Shown: positions 16,359-25,333, counted from the first letter of the stretch. The stretch is DNA of 64,000 bases from Micrococcus sp. (GCA_029961105.1 JASBVO010000003.1:1-64000); one strand, 5' to 3'. A program made the numbers and translations. The notes: generated from the letters alone by a model not told the origin.

Positions 16359-16488
16359 TCGATCCCTCAGGGACGACTATCCGTGCCTCTACGGTACGCC
16401 GCTTCGGGCTCCCTGACCATGGTGCCGTGGGGCGCGTCGCCGCCCCCGTCCGGTGCCGCGGCCCCGGACCGGCCGTGCAAGGGCCGAC

Positions 16489-16494
16489 TAGGCT
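16489..16494 (+). promoter_or_regulatory. Leaderless -10 of the MgtE-N/CBS operon
   Basis: TAGGCT ends 6 nt before GTG at 16501. The GGAGGG between them touches the start codon, too close to work as a ribosome-binding site. Confidence 0.55.
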
Positions 16495-16500
16495 GGAGGG

Positions 16501-17781
16501 GTGAGTGCCCCCAAGATCTTCGTCGCCCGGCTGCTGGGCCTGGACGTGTTCGACCCGCTGGGCGACCGGCTGGGACGGATGCGCGACGCCGTCGTGACCG
16601 ATCGCGGGCCCGGCCTGCCGCCGGTGGCCGTCGGCCTGGTCATCGAGGTGCCCGGCAAGAAACGGGTCTTCGTGCCGATGACCCGGGTGACCTCCATGGA
16701 CTCCGGCCAGGTCATCACCACGGGGCTGATCAACCTGCGCCGCTTCGAACGCCGCGGGGCCGAGCTGATGGTGGCCGGGGACCTCTTCGACCGCAAGGTG
16801 ACCCTGGTGGACGGGTCCGGGAACGCGGTCCTGGAGGACCTGGGCCTGGAGCGGCAGCGCAACGGTGACTGGGTGGTCAGCGACCTCTACGTCCGCCGGG
16901 ACGCCGGCCGCACGCCGTTCGGCCGCGCCCGCGGCGAGCACCTGCTCGTGGAGTGGGGACAGGCCCGGTGGGCGGACCAGGCCGAGCCCCAGGGGGCCAC
17001 GAGCTTCGTGGCCGCCCACGAGGACCTCAAGGCCGCCGACCTGGCGGACGTGCTGCACGAGATGACGGCCAAGCGCCGCGTGGAGGTGGCCACCGAGCTG
17101 CAGGACGAGCGCCTCGCGGACGTGCTCCAGGAGTTGCCCGACGACGACCAGGTGGAGATCATCTCCCACCTGGACATCGAGCGCGCCGCCGACGTGCTGG
17201 AGGAGATGGACCCGGATGACGCCGCCGACCTGTTGCACGAGCTGCCGGACTCACAGCAGGAGCTGCTGCTGGAGCTGATGGAGCCCGACGACGCCGACGA
17301 CGTCCGCCGCCTCATGGAGTACGAGGAGAACACCGCCGGCTCGGTGATGACCCCGGTGCCGGTGATCATGCCGCCGGAGGCGACGGTGGCCGATGCCCTG
17401 GCGAACATCCGCCAGCAGGAGTTCACTCCGGCGATGGCCTCGCTGGTGATCGTGGCCCGGCCCCCGCTGGAGACGCCCACCGGCCGCTACCTCGGCGTGG
17501 TGCACTTCCAGAAGCTGCTGCGCTACCCGCCACCGGAGCCGCTGGGCAACCTGCTGGACAAGGACCTGGAACCCGTCTCCGACCTGCTGCCGCTGCCGGC
17601 GGTCACGCGCGAGCTGGCCACCTACAACCTGACCTGCATCCCGGTGGTCAATGAACACCACCGCGTGGTGGGGGCGGTCACCGTGGACGACGTGCTGGAC
17701 CACATCCTGCCGGAGGACTGGCGCAGCATGGACGACGCTGAGACCGAGGACGTGCGGGCGCCGGGCAGGAAGGGGAGCTGA
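16501..17781 (+). CDS. MgtE N-domain/CBS regulatory protein without the magnesium channel
   Basis: A 426-residue cytoplasmic protein. A PRC-barrel-like N-terminal part (1 to about 165) is followed by the helical MgtE intracellular N domain (about 178-275: AADLADVLHEMTAKRRVEVA, LADVLQELPDDDQVEII) and paired CBS motifs (GSVMTPVPVIMPPEATVADA; CIPVVNEHHRVVGAVTVDDV). The five-helix Mg2+ channel of true MgtE is absent, so this is not itself a transporter. It resembles Rv1232c of M. tuberculosis. The operon continues into DUF1003 (TGATG, 1-bp overlap) and mrp. A role as magnesium or nucleotide sensor is inferred. Confidence 0.8.
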   Translation: MSAPKIFVARLLGLDVFDPLGDRLGRMRDAVVTDRGPGLPPVAVGLVIEVPGKKRVFVPMTRVTSMDSGQVITTGLINLRRFERRGAELMVAGDLFDRKVTLVDGSGNAVLEDLGLERQRNGDWVVSDLYVRRDAGRTPFGRARGEHLLVEWGQARWADQAEPQGATSFVAAHEDLKAADLADVLHEMTAKRRVEVATELQDERLADVLQELPDDDQVEIISHLDIERAADVLEEMDPDDAADLLHELPDSQQELLLELMEPDDADDVRRLMEYEENTAGSVMTPVPVIMPPEATVADALANIRQQEFTPAMASLVIVARPPLETPTGRYLGVVHFQKLLRYPPPEPLGNLLDKDLEPVSDLLPLPAVTRELATYNLTCIPVVNEHHRVVGAVTVDDVLDHILPEDWRSMDDAETEDVRAPGRKGS

Positions 17782-18584
17782 TGGCCGAGAAGTCTACCGA
17801 CCAGGGCCAGCGCCGGACCGGACTGGACACCCCACTGGGGGCCCGGGGCCGGCGCTGGCCGCGGCTGAGCCCGAATCCCGACGCGTTCGGGGAGGCCACC
17901 GAGGGCTTCGCCCGTTTCATGGGCACCCCCCAGTTCCTGATGGCCATGACGATCTTCTGCGCCCTCTGGCTGGCCTGGAACACGTTCGCCCCGGAGACGT
18001 GGCGTTTCGACTCGGCGGCACTCGGCTTCACCGCGCTCACCCTCGTGCTGTCCCTGCAGGCCTCGTATGCCGCCCCGCTGCTGCTGCTGGCCCAGAACCG
18101 GCAGGACGACCGGGACAAGGTGTCCCTGCGCGAGGACCGGGCCCGGGCCGAGCGCAACCTCGCGGACACCGAGTACCTGACCCGGGAGCTCGCCGGGCTG
18201 AGGATCGCCCTGCAGGACGTGGCCACGCGCGACTTCGTGCGCTCCGAGATGCGGGACGCCGTCGCCGAGATCACCGAGGACCTCAAGGACGAGATGCGCG
18301 AGCGGCTGCGGGCTGAGCTGCTCGAGGAGCTGGGCCAGGAGCCCGACGGCGGCGCCCGGTCCCCCAGGTCCGGCAGCGCGGCGCGGAAGAAGAAAAAGAA
18401 GAAGAACCGGCCGAGCCGCGAGGCCCGCGAGCGGATCGAGGGAGACGAGGTCGGCCCGCAGACGACGACGCTGGCGAACATCGCCGCGGAGGAGGCCGCC
18501 GGGACCACCCAGCACCACACGACCACGGACACCACCTCGGACACCACCATGGACACCACGAGCAAGGACAGCACCACCGGATGA
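17781..18584 (+). CDS. DUF1003 membrane protein
   Basis: A 267-residue protein with the DUF1003 core: two membrane helices (FLMAMTIFCALWLAWNTF and ALGFTALTLVLSLQASYAAP) and the conserved LLLAQNRQDDRDKVSLREDR just after. A charged coiled-coil-like segment follows (residues 120-185), then a lysine run (KKKKKK) and a Thr/Asp-rich tail (TTDTTSDTTMDTTS). Function unknown. It overlaps its upstream partner by 1 bp and mrp by 4 bp (ATGA). The same neighbours occur at Rv1232c-Rv1231c-Rv1229c, so the association with the MgtE-N/CBS protein is probably functional. Confidence 0.82.
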   Translation: MAEKSTDQGQRRTGLDTPLGARGRRWPRLSPNPDAFGEATEGFARFMGTPQFLMAMTIFCALWLAWNTFAPETWRFDSAALGFTALTLVLSLQASYAAPLLLLAQNRQDDRDKVSLREDRARAERNLADTEYLTRELAGLRIALQDVATRDFVRSEMRDAVAEITEDLKDEMRERLRAELLEELGQEPDGGARSPRSGSAARKKKKKKNRPSREARERIEGDEVGPQTTTLANIAAEEAAGTTQHHTTTDTTSDTTMDTTSKDSTTG

Positions 18585-19768
18585 CGGACACCCCCGAACT
18601 CACGACGCCGCTGGAACGGGCCGCTTGGCAGCGACTCGGCTCCGTCCTGGATCCCGAGCTGCGGCGCCCCGTCACCGAGCTGGGCATGGTCGCCTCCATC
18701 ACCGAGGGCGGCACCGGCCGTCCGGTCGAGCCGCTCGCCACCAGTCCGCAGGCCGGCTCCCCCGGGCACCTGACGATCGGCATCCGGCTGACGATCGCCG
18801 GCTGCCCGTTGCGGGACACCATCACCGGGGACGTGGAACGGGCCCTGGACGGGCTTGACGGCTGCACGGGGTCCGAGGTCGTCATGACCGTGATGACCCC
18901 CGAGCAGCGCGCCGCCCTCAAGGACCGGCTCACCGCCGGGCGGCCGGCCAACCCCTTCGGCCAGTCCACCCTGACCCGTGTCTACGCGGTGGCCTCCGGC
19001 AAGGGCGGGGTGGGCAAGTCCACCGTCACGGTCAACCTGGCCACCGCGCTGGCGGCCCGCGGCCTGGCCGTCGGCCTGGTGGACGCGGACATCCACGGCT
19101 TCTCCATCCCCGGGCTGCTCGGCACCACGGACCGCCCCACTCGTGTGGACGAGATGATCCTGCCGCCGGTGGCGCACGGCGTGAAGGTCATCTCCATCGG
19201 CATGTTCCTCGACACCGACCGTCCGGTGGCCTGGCGCGGACCCATGCTGCACCGGGCCCTGGAACAGTTCGTGACCGATGTCTACTGGGGTGACCTGGAC
19301 GTGTTGCTCGTCGATCTGCCGCCGGGCACCGGGGACATCGCCATCTCGGCTGCGCAGCTGATGCCGACCTCCGAGCTGCTCGTGGTCACCACCCCGCAGC
19401 AGGCGGCCGCCCAGGTGGCCGCCCGCTCCGGGGAACTGTCCGAGCAGACCGGCCAGCAGGTGGCAGGCGTGGTCGAGAACATGGCCGCCATGACCCTGCC
19501 GGACGGCACGGTGCTGGACCTGTTCGGCAGCGGCGGCGGCCAGCTGGTGGCCGACCGGCTCACCCACGCGCTGGGCCAGCAGGTCCCGCTGCTGGGCTCG
19601 GTCCCGCTGGACCCGGTCCTGCGCCAGGACGGCGATAGCGGCACCCCCGTAGTGCTGGCTCATCCGGGCTCGGCCGCCGGCACCGAGCTGCGGCGCATCG
19701 CCGACGCCCTGGCCGTCCGGCCCCGCGGACTGTCCGGGCTGAAGCTGCCGGTCAGCCCGCGGGACTGA
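18581..19768 (+). CDS. mrp: Mrp/NBP35-family P-loop ATPase, iron-sulfur carrier
   Basis: Cytoplasmic ApbC/Mrp ATPase of 395 residues that carries and transfers Fe-S clusters. The N-terminal MIP18 (DUF59)-like domain occupies residues 1 to about 110, with ITIAGCPLRDTI-type sequence. The deviant Walker A GKGGVGKS follows (VYAVASGKGGVGKSTVTVNL), then VDADIHGFSIPGLLG and the switch region VDLPPGTGDIAIS. The CxxC pair common in the C-terminal part of many homologues is not evident. Third gene of the MgtE-N/CBS-DUF1003-mrp operon. Confidence 0.92.
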   Translation: MTDTPELTTPLERAAWQRLGSVLDPELRRPVTELGMVASITEGGTGRPVEPLATSPQAGSPGHLTIGIRLTIAGCPLRDTITGDVERALDGLDGCTGSEVVMTVMTPEQRAALKDRLTAGRPANPFGQSTLTRVYAVASGKGGVGKSTVTVNLATALAARGLAVGLVDADIHGFSIPGLLGTTDRPTRVDEMILPPVAHGVKVISIGMFLDTDRPVAWRGPMLHRALEQFVTDVYWGDLDVLLVDLPPGTGDIAISAAQLMPTSELLVVTTPQQAAAQVAARSGELSEQTGQQVAGVVENMAAMTLPDGTVLDLFGSGGGQLVADRLTHALGQQVPLLGSVPLDPVLRQDGDSGTPVVLAHPGSAAGTELRRIADALAVRPRGLSGLKLPVSPRD

Positions 19769-19824
19769 GCCGGGGCACGGCCGGCGCTCGCCCGCCCGGT
19801 GGGTTCACGGGGCCGGAAGCGCGC

Positions 19825-20550
19825 TCAGGTGGCATCGGCGTCGAAGGGCGCCGGACGGGGCCCGTCCGTCCCGGAGACGGCGTCGTCGGCGTCGGACACC
19901 TCTTTTGCCGTGCCCAGCGCCGTGACCCCGCTGGAGGCCGACGCCGCCGCGTCGGTGCCGGCCGCCGTCGGGCCGGCGATCACCGCAGCATCCGGTGCAT
20001 CTGCTGCCGAGGACCCGGCGCCGGTCGGTGCGGGGTTGGTGGTTGCGGGGTTGCTCGGCGCGGGGCTGCTCGGTGCGGCGCCGGTCGGCTCGACGGAGCT
20101 GCGGCGAGCGTTGGAGGAGCCGAAGAACAGCGCCCGGGGGTCCATGTCCTTCAGCTCCTCGCGGAGCGCATCACGTTCGGAGCGGGCCGCTCCGAGGTCC
20201 TTGCGCAGGGTCTCGCGGGTGCCGTCCGTGGACCTCGCGGCGGCCGACCCGGCGTCCAGCGCCGAGCGCTGACGGCCCGCAGCGGGATCGTCCACCGGGT
20301 CGGCGAGGGCCTCCCGGATGATGCGGCGCGGGTCGTACTGCCGGGGGTCATAGCGGCGCCAGTCGATCTCGTCGAAGTCGGTCCCGGTCTCGTCCTTGAA
20401 CTGGACCTTGGCTCCCTCGGCCATGCGGCGCAGGGTGCGGATCCACTCGGTGAGCTTGCGCGTGTACTCGGGCAGCTTCTCCGGTCCGAGCACCAGAACG
20501 GCCAGGAGGATCAGGATGATCAGCTCTGCGCCGTTGATTCCGAAGGTCAC
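19825..20550 (-). CDS. tatB: Twin-arginine translocase subunit TatB
   Basis: Membrane component of the Tat pathway receiving folded precursors. The 241-residue product has one N-terminal helix (GAELIILILLAVLVLGPEKL, residues about 7-26) with the conserved glutamate and GPEKLP hinge, an amphipathic helix (PEYTRKLTEWIRTLRRMAEG) and a long variable cytoplasmic tail rich in Ala, Ser, Pro and Thr. GTG at 20550 lies 8 nt after TAGTCT. It follows the anti-sigma gene by 55 bp on the same strand, the order found at Rv1222-Rv1224 although the HtrA gene expected between them is absent. Confidence 0.9.
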   Translation of the reverse strand: MTFGINGAELIILILLAVLVLGPEKLPEYTRKLTEWIRTLRRMAEGAKVQFKDETGTDFDEIDWRRYDPRQYDPRRIIREALADPVDDPAAGRQRSALDAGSAAARSTDGTRETLRKDLGAARSERDALREELKDMDPRALFFGSSNARRSSVEPTGAAPSSPAPSNPATTNPAPTGAGSSAADAPDAAVIAGPTAAGTDAAASASSGVTALGTAKEVSDADDAVSGTDGPRPAPFDADAT

Positions 20551-20558
20551 GGAACCCC

Positions 20559-20564
20559 AGACTA
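20559..20564 (-). promoter_or_regulatory. Probable -10 of tatB, leaderless or nearly so
   Basis: TAGTCT on the minus strand ends 8 nt before GTG at 20550, so tatB can be transcribed independently of the upstream anti-sigma gene. Confidence 0.45.
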
Positions 20565-20605
20565 CCTGAGCGCCGGCCGCCGCCGGCGACTGCTTCCGGC
20601 CGACG

Positions 20606-21835
20606 TCACCGTCGCTGCGGCTCCGTCACGTCCGTCCACGGCAGGAGCCGTTCGAATCCCCGGGCCAGGCGGTCGCCCGGGGACTCGGGGGCACTGCCTC
20701 CCTGCACGCGGGACCGTTCCGAGATCACCACCATGGACATCACCCGCGGCGCATTCTCGACCGGCAGGTCCGAGTCCACCGCGTACCCGGCCTGGGCCGT
20801 GGCCAGGGAGGCGCTCCAGGAGCCGTCGGCGTGCTCCCGCAGGCGCATGTCCACGCCGACCGGCAGCCGGACGGTATCCGCGCCCGCCCAGGACAGCGGC
20901 CCGGTGACCGGTTCGACGAGCTCGGCGGCGGTGGACCTCCCCGACCGCTCCACGGACTCGGGGTCCTCGGGCGTGGCGTCGGCCGCCCCACCGCGCCGGC
21001 CCCAGCTGACCGGGCACTCCGGTGCCGGCCCCGCGTCCCGCAGCGTCCGGCATTCGTGGAACTGCAGGGTGTGGCCGTCATCGGCCAGGTCCACCACTAC
21101 CTCGGCGACCCCGTCCCCGCGCTGCCACCCGGTCGCCACGGCGGGCATCCCGAGCCCGTGGAAGGTCGGCACGTTCCACCCGGACTGTCGCAGGTCGGTC
21201 ACCATCGAGGGCGTCAGCCTCACCGCCGCGTCCGCGGTGATGCCCGTCGCCGAGGACAGGACCGATCCGGCCTGGGCGAGGTGGTGCGGCAAAAGGTGGT
21301 CCGGCGCCGAGGAGGCCCCCGGATCCGGCGTATCGGCCGGCGTCGCCCCGGGCGTCCCGGACGTCACCGGAGAGGCCGGCACGGTCCCCGGCGACGAGCC
21401 GGGCGCGGATGAGGCCGGTGGTCGTCCGCCGTCGGCAACGGAGGTGTCCCCGGCGAAGGACAACACCTGTGCCTGGACGGACTCCGGATCACCGGACGCG
21501 GGGTCCCCCGCGATCCACGCCGTCATCAGGACACCGGAGGTGAGCAGTCCCACGGCGCCGAAGCCCAGCACCACCTTCCAGCCGGCCACCCCGTCGCGGC
21601 GCTCCAGGACAGGAACGGGCCGGTGCCCGACGCCGTCCGCGGCGGGCCGGTCCCACCGCGGACCGGGGATCGGTCCGAGGGACGAGGCGGCGCGAAGGAT
21701 CCGTTCACGCTGGCCGACCTCGCGGCGGCAGTCTGCGCAGTCCGCCAGGTGGGCGGACACGCGGGCGCGGGAGGACGGGCTCAGGGCACCCTCCACGAAG
21801 GAGTCGAGACGGGTGCGGGGGTGGGAGACCGCCAT
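20606..21835 (-). CDS. Anti-sigma-factor-like transmembrane protein (RseA position), no sigma gene beside it
   Basis: A 409-residue membrane protein. Residues 1-40 form a zinc anti-sigma (ZAS) domain with H-x3-C-x2-C (His29, Cys33, Cys36 in AHLADCADCRREV). One membrane helix follows (VVLGFGAVGLLTSGVLMTAW, about 83-103). The remaining roughly 300 residues should be outside the cell: a Ser/Pro/Thr-rich linker, then a folded domain with two cysteines (FHECRTLRD, APECPVSW). It is much longer than mycobacterial RseA, about 150 residues. In M. tuberculosis sigE lies immediately upstream; here the O-methyltransferase is next and sigE is missing. Target sigma factor unknown. Confidence 0.78.
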   Translation of the reverse strand: MAVSHPRTRLDSFVEGALSPSSRARVSAHLADCADCRREVGQRERILRAASSLGPIPGPRWDRPAADGVGHRPVPVLERRDGVAGWKVVLGFGAVGLLTSGVLMTAWIAGDPASGDPESVQAQVLSFAGDTSVADGGRPPASSAPGSSPGTVPASPVTSGTPGATPADTPDPGASSAPDHLLPHHLAQAGSVLSSATGITADAAVRLTPSMVTDLRQSGWNVPTFHGLGMPAVATGWQRGDGVAEVVVDLADDGHTLQFHECRTLRDAGPAPECPVSWGRRGGAADATPEDPESVERSGRSTAAELVEPVTGPLSWAGADTVRLPVGVDMRLREHADGSWSASLATAQAGYAVDSDLPVENAPRVMSMVVISERSRVQGGSAPESPGDRLARGFERLLPWTDVTEPQRR

Positions 21836-21996
21836 CAGCTCTCGTCCGTCCCTCCGACGGGCATTCCCGGGCAGGAGGTGGGGGTGCTGAGGGGTGTGGT
21901 GCAGTCGGTGGGGATCAAGGCCGACGACTCCTTTCCGTACCCACCCAGTCTGCCTCGACTTTCTGGGAGGAGCCTGAGCACACACCCACGTCGCCG

Positions 21997-22002
21997 TAGA
22001 CT
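21997..22002 (+). promoter_or_regulatory. Probable -10 of the O-methyltransferase gene
   Basis: TAGACT about 57 bp before ATG at 22060. It lies in the 224-bp divergent region shared with the anti-sigma-like gene, where I see no other gene. Confidence 0.45.
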
Positions 22003-22059
22003 GGGGTGCCGCAGCCGGCGACCGAGCGCCGTATCCGACCACAGAATCGAGCCCGCACC

Positions 22060-22710
22060 ATGAAGGCCCTGAGCCCCCACCAGACGGACAAGCATGCCAG
22101 CTGGGCCTTCGCCGAGTCACGTCCGGACGAGGACGAGGTCATGCTCCGGGCCCGCGAGCGCTCCGCCGACCTGGGGATCGTCCCGGTGAGCGAGGGCACG
22201 GCCGCCCTGCTGACCGTGCTGGCCGCCACCCGGGCCCCGGCCACCCTGGTCGAGATCGGCACTGGCGCCGGGGTGTCCGGGCTCGCCCTGATGCGCGGGC
22301 TCGCCCGGACCTCCATGCTGACCACCATCGACCCGGACGCCGAGGCGCTCCGGGCCGCGCGCGAGGCCTTCGCCGACGGCGGCTTCCCCGCGAATCGGAC
22401 CCGGATGATCACGGGCCGGGCGCGGACGGTGGTGCCGCGGCTGAACAGCCGGGCCTACGACCTAGTGTTCATCGACGCCGACAAGGCCTCCCTCGTCTTC
22501 CACGTCGAGCAGGCGGCGCGGCTGCTGCGCCCGGGTGGGCTGCTGGTGGTCAACGACGCGCTGGACCAGGATCGGGTGCCCAAGCCGGCGGTGCGGGAGG
22601 CCTCCACCGTGGCCGCCCGGGAGGCCGGCAAGCTGCTGCGGGACCAGGACCAGTGGTTCTCCGCGCTGGTGCCCACGGGCACCGGGGTGCTGGCGGCCGT
22701 CCGGCGCTGA
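22060..22710 (+). CDS. Class I SAM-dependent O-methyltransferase (Rv1220c-like)
   Basis: A 216-residue methyltransferase of the catechol/caffeoyl-CoA O-methyltransferase type. The cofactor loop LVEIGTGAGVSGLALMRG is followed by an acidic residue after the second strand (TIDPDAEALRAA), and the metal-binding FIDADKASLVFHVEQA with later LVVNDALDQDRV is characteristic. ATG at 22060 is chosen because the conserved N-terminus (HASWAFAESRPDEDEV) starts shortly after. Substrate unknown. Conserved beside sigE in mycobacteria. Ends before the strong hairpin at 22752. Confidence 0.85.
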   Translation: MKALSPHQTDKHASWAFAESRPDEDEVMLRARERSADLGIVPVSEGTAALLTVLAATRAPATLVEIGTGAGVSGLALMRGLARTSMLTTIDPDAEALRAAREAFADGGFPANRTRMITGRARTVVPRLNSRAYDLVFIDADKASLVFHVEQAARLLRPGGLLVVNDALDQDRVPKPAVREASTVAAREAGKLLRDQDQWFSALVPTGTGVLAAVRR

Positions 22711-22751
22711 CCGCGGTCCCCGGACCGGCCGCGCGCCGCGGCCCCGGCAAC

Positions 22752-22801
22752 GCACGGGACCCCCGGACCCGCCGTGAGGCGTGGATCCGGGGGTCCCGTG
22801 C
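22752..22801. terminator. Perfect 16-bp hairpin between convergent genes
   Basis: Left arm 22752-22767 and right arm 22786-22801 are perfectly complementary over 16 bp, with an 18-nt loop. It stands between the O-methyltransferase stop and the DUF3117 stop, so it can end transcription from both sides. There is no U-tract. Confidence 0.75.
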
Positions 22802-22825
22802 TATACCTGCGTCCGGACGCGGACG

Positions 22826-22996
22826 TCAGCCCTCGGTGACCCCGACGAGGCACTCCTTCAGCGAGTTCGCCTCCTCGTTGTTGAGCTCGAGGACCAGTCG
22901 TCCGCCGCCGTCGATCGGCACGCGCATGATCAGGCTCCGTCCCTCCTTGGTCACTTCCATGGGACCATCCCCGGTACGAGGCTTCATGGCTGCCAT
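22826..22996 (-). CDS. DUF3117 small conserved protein (Rv1211-like)
   Basis: A 56-residue actinobacterial protein, MAAMKPRTGDGPMEVTKEGR at the start and a beta-rich remainder (RVPIDGGGRLVLELNNEEA). ATG at 22996 is chosen because the family begins with MAAMKPRTGDGP; GAAGGGAA 6-13 nt upstream is a good ribosome-binding site, and a longer in-frame reading is unlike the family. Function unknown. A strong inverted repeat lies in its 5' region at 23057-23081. Confidence 0.85.
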   Translation of the reverse strand: MAAMKPRTGDGPMEVTKEGRSLIMRVPIDGGGRLVLELNNEEANSLKECLVGVTEG

Positions 22997-23056
22997 CTGT
23001 GTTCCCTTCTCAACTGCGGGTCCCGTGTCACGGCGGGGCCGCACGGTAGTTCGTGC

Positions 23057-23081
23057 GACCGGCGCCAGACCAGCGCCGGTC
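23057..23081 (-). promoter_or_regulatory. Inverted repeat in the DUF3117 5' region
   Basis: GACCGGCGC-CAGACCA-GCGCCGGTC: perfect 9-bp arms with a 7-nt loop, 60-85 bp before the DUF3117 start and just after the upstream gene. It could be an operator, a leader hairpin or a partial terminator of the upstream operon. Confidence 0.45.
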
Positions 23082-23103
23082 ACAGAGCGCTTGACATCCC
23101 CTA

Positions 23104-23469
23104 TTATTCCGGATTCGGGGCGGTGCCGCTAATCACACCGGGTGAAGGGCCGCCAGCGCCCGGCCCGCCGTGTCCCACGGGCTCCTGCTGCCGGAGCGCG
23201 GTGATCCGGGCGTCCCGGTCCGCGAGCGCGGCCGCGAGCCGTTGGAGGGTCTCGTCCACCTGGTCCATCCGGTAGCCCCGCAGCGCCGGGGAGAAGCGCA
23301 GCCGGTCGACGTCGGCCGGTTCCGGGTCCGCCGGGAGCAGCACCGGGGGCAGCGTCCGCACCGGCTCGGCCAGCGGCCGGGCGAATCCCGGGCGCCCGGC
23401 CAGGGCCAGGGCGATCAGGCCCACCACGACGACGGCCACCACCAGGACCAGCACCACGAACACGCTCAC
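23104..23469 (-). CDS. Small membrane protein with DivIVA-like motif
   Basis: A 121-residue protein. Residues 1-24 form one membrane helix (VFVVLVLVVAVVVVGLIALA). Residues about 56-85 (LRFSPALRGYRMDQVDETLQ) match the short DivIVA N-terminal motif that recognises curved membrane or binds Wag31-type partners. The C-terminus is Gly/Pro-rich. A role in polar growth or division is inferred from the motif. Its start overlaps the LOG-gene stop by 4 bp, so both are in one operon. Confidence 0.7.
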   Translation of the reverse strand: MSVFVVLVLVVAVVVVGLIALALAGRPGFARPLAEPVRTLPPVLLPADPEPADVDRLRFSPALRGYRMDQVDETLQRLAAALADRDARITALRQQEPVGHGGPGAGGPSPGVISGTAPNPE

Positions 23470-24314
23470 TGCGGGTCCCCCTCGGCGAGGCCCCCGTCCG
23501 ACAGGCGGCGGTCGGCGAGGCGGTCCGGCCAGCGCGAGACCGGCACGGTCGTCTGCACGAGTTCCACCGCTTCCTCCGGGGTGTCCGCCACGCGCAGCAG
23601 CTCCACGTCGTGCTCGGCGATCATCCCGCGGCCGACGAGCGTGTCCCGGATCCAGTCCAGCAGCGGTGCCCAGAACTCCCGGTCCAGCAGGACCACGGGG
23701 AAGGCGGTGACCTTGCCCGTCTGGACCAGGGTGAGCGCCTCGAAGAGCTCGTCCAAGGTGCCCATCCCGCCCGGGGCCACCACGAAACCCTGCGAGAACT
23801 TCACGAACATGATCTTGCGGACGAAGAAGTAGCGGAAGTCGATCCCGAGGTCCACCCAGTCATTGAGCCCCTGCTCGTGGGGCAGTTCGATGCCCAGGCC
23901 CACGGAGTGCCCGCCGCCTTCCTTGGCCCCCCGGTTTGCGGCCTCCATCACCCCGGGTCCGCCGCCGGTGATGACCGCGAACCCGGCCTCGGCCAGCCGC
24001 CGGCCGACCTCACGGGCCTGCTCGTAGCCGTTCTCACCGGGCTGGACCCGGGCCGAGCCGAACACGGAGATGGCAGGTCCCAGGGTGGCCAGCGAGCCGA
24101 AGCCCTCCACGAGCTCGCCCTGCATGCGCATCACCCGCCAGGTGTCCCGGGCGATGGACTCCGCGCTGCGCCTGCGGGTGGATCCCTCCCGCCCCTCACG
24201 GGAGTCCAGGAGCATCTGGTCGAGCGTCGGTGTCGAAGCATCGGCACCGCGGAGCGTCTGGGGGCCGCGCCGGATCTCCGGCCGGGGCCGTCCATCGTCG
24301 AAGTTCTGGGGCAT
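23466..24314 (-). CDS. LOG-family protein (TIGR00730), Rv1205-like nucleotide phosphoribohydrolase
   Basis: Predicted enzyme releasing a base from nucleoside 5'-monophosphates (cytokinin riboside 5'-monophosphate phosphoribohydrolase type); Rv1205 is the mycobacterial homologue. The 282-residue product has FGSARVQPGENGYEQAREVG, VITGGGPGVMEAANRGAKEG and the hallmark PGGMGTLDELFE. The N-terminal 65 residues are an extension not needed for the core fold. ATG at 24314 lies 6 nt after TAGGGT, a leaderless arrangement. Heads an operon with the DivIVA-like gene. Confidence 0.88.
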   Translation of the reverse strand: MPQNFDDGRPRPEIRRGPQTLRGADASTPTLDQMLLDSREGREGSTRRRSAESIARDTWRVMRMQGELVEGFGSLATLGPAISVFGSARVQPGENGYEQAREVGRRLAEAGFAVITGGGPGVMEAANRGAKEGGGHSVGLGIELPHEQGLNDWVDLGIDFRYFFVRKIMFVKFSQGFVVAPGGMGTLDELFEALTLVQTGKVTAFPVVLLDREFWAPLLDWIRDTLVGRGMIAEHDVELLRVADTPEEAVELVQTTVPVSRWPDRLADRRLSDGGLAEGDPQ

Positions 24315-24320
24315 GGGACC

Positions 24321-24326
24321 ACCCTA
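24321..24326 (-). promoter_or_regulatory. Leaderless -10 of the LOG-family gene
   Basis: TAGGGT on the minus strand ends 6 nt before ATG at 24314. Confidence 0.55.
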
Positions 24327-24429
24327 GTGGGAGTGTCGGCCCCGTCCCGGCCGAGGGGCCCCCGGGCGGGAGGCAGATGTTTCAGTTCTGCAACGAACCT
24401 ACGAAAGGTGCATGGACCACCCATGTCAC

Positions 24430-24457
24430 CTGACGAGTCGGGATGTTGTCCTATAGT
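24430..24457 (+). promoter_or_regulatory. Promoter of gluABCD
   Basis: CTGACG (24430-24435), 16 bp, then TATAGT (24452-24457) gives the best -35/-10 pair in the window. The start codon at 24467 is 9 nt after the -10, so the leader is at most a few nucleotides. Confidence 0.6.
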
Positions 24458-24466
24458 CTCTTCGCC

Positions 24467-25261
<795 letters not shown>

Positions 25262-25333
25262 AGCCCGACGAATCCCCGTCACCCCACCCACACCACCCAC
25301 CGCACCGACATCACCACCGTCCCTGGAGGAACC

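Noticed and set aside
16495-16500. GGAGGG as ribosome-binding site of the MgtE-N/CBS gene
   Set aside because: It touches the GTG with no spacer; the -10 spacing explains the start better.
20645-20670. GTTCGAATCCC resembling a tRNA T-arm
   Set aside because: No acceptor, D or anticodon stem can be drawn around it, and it lies in the coding sequence of the anti-sigma-like gene (GFERLLPW).
23091-23108. TTGACA with TATTAT on the plus strand
   Set aside because: Only 6 bp separate the hexamers and no plus-strand gene follows; not a promoter.
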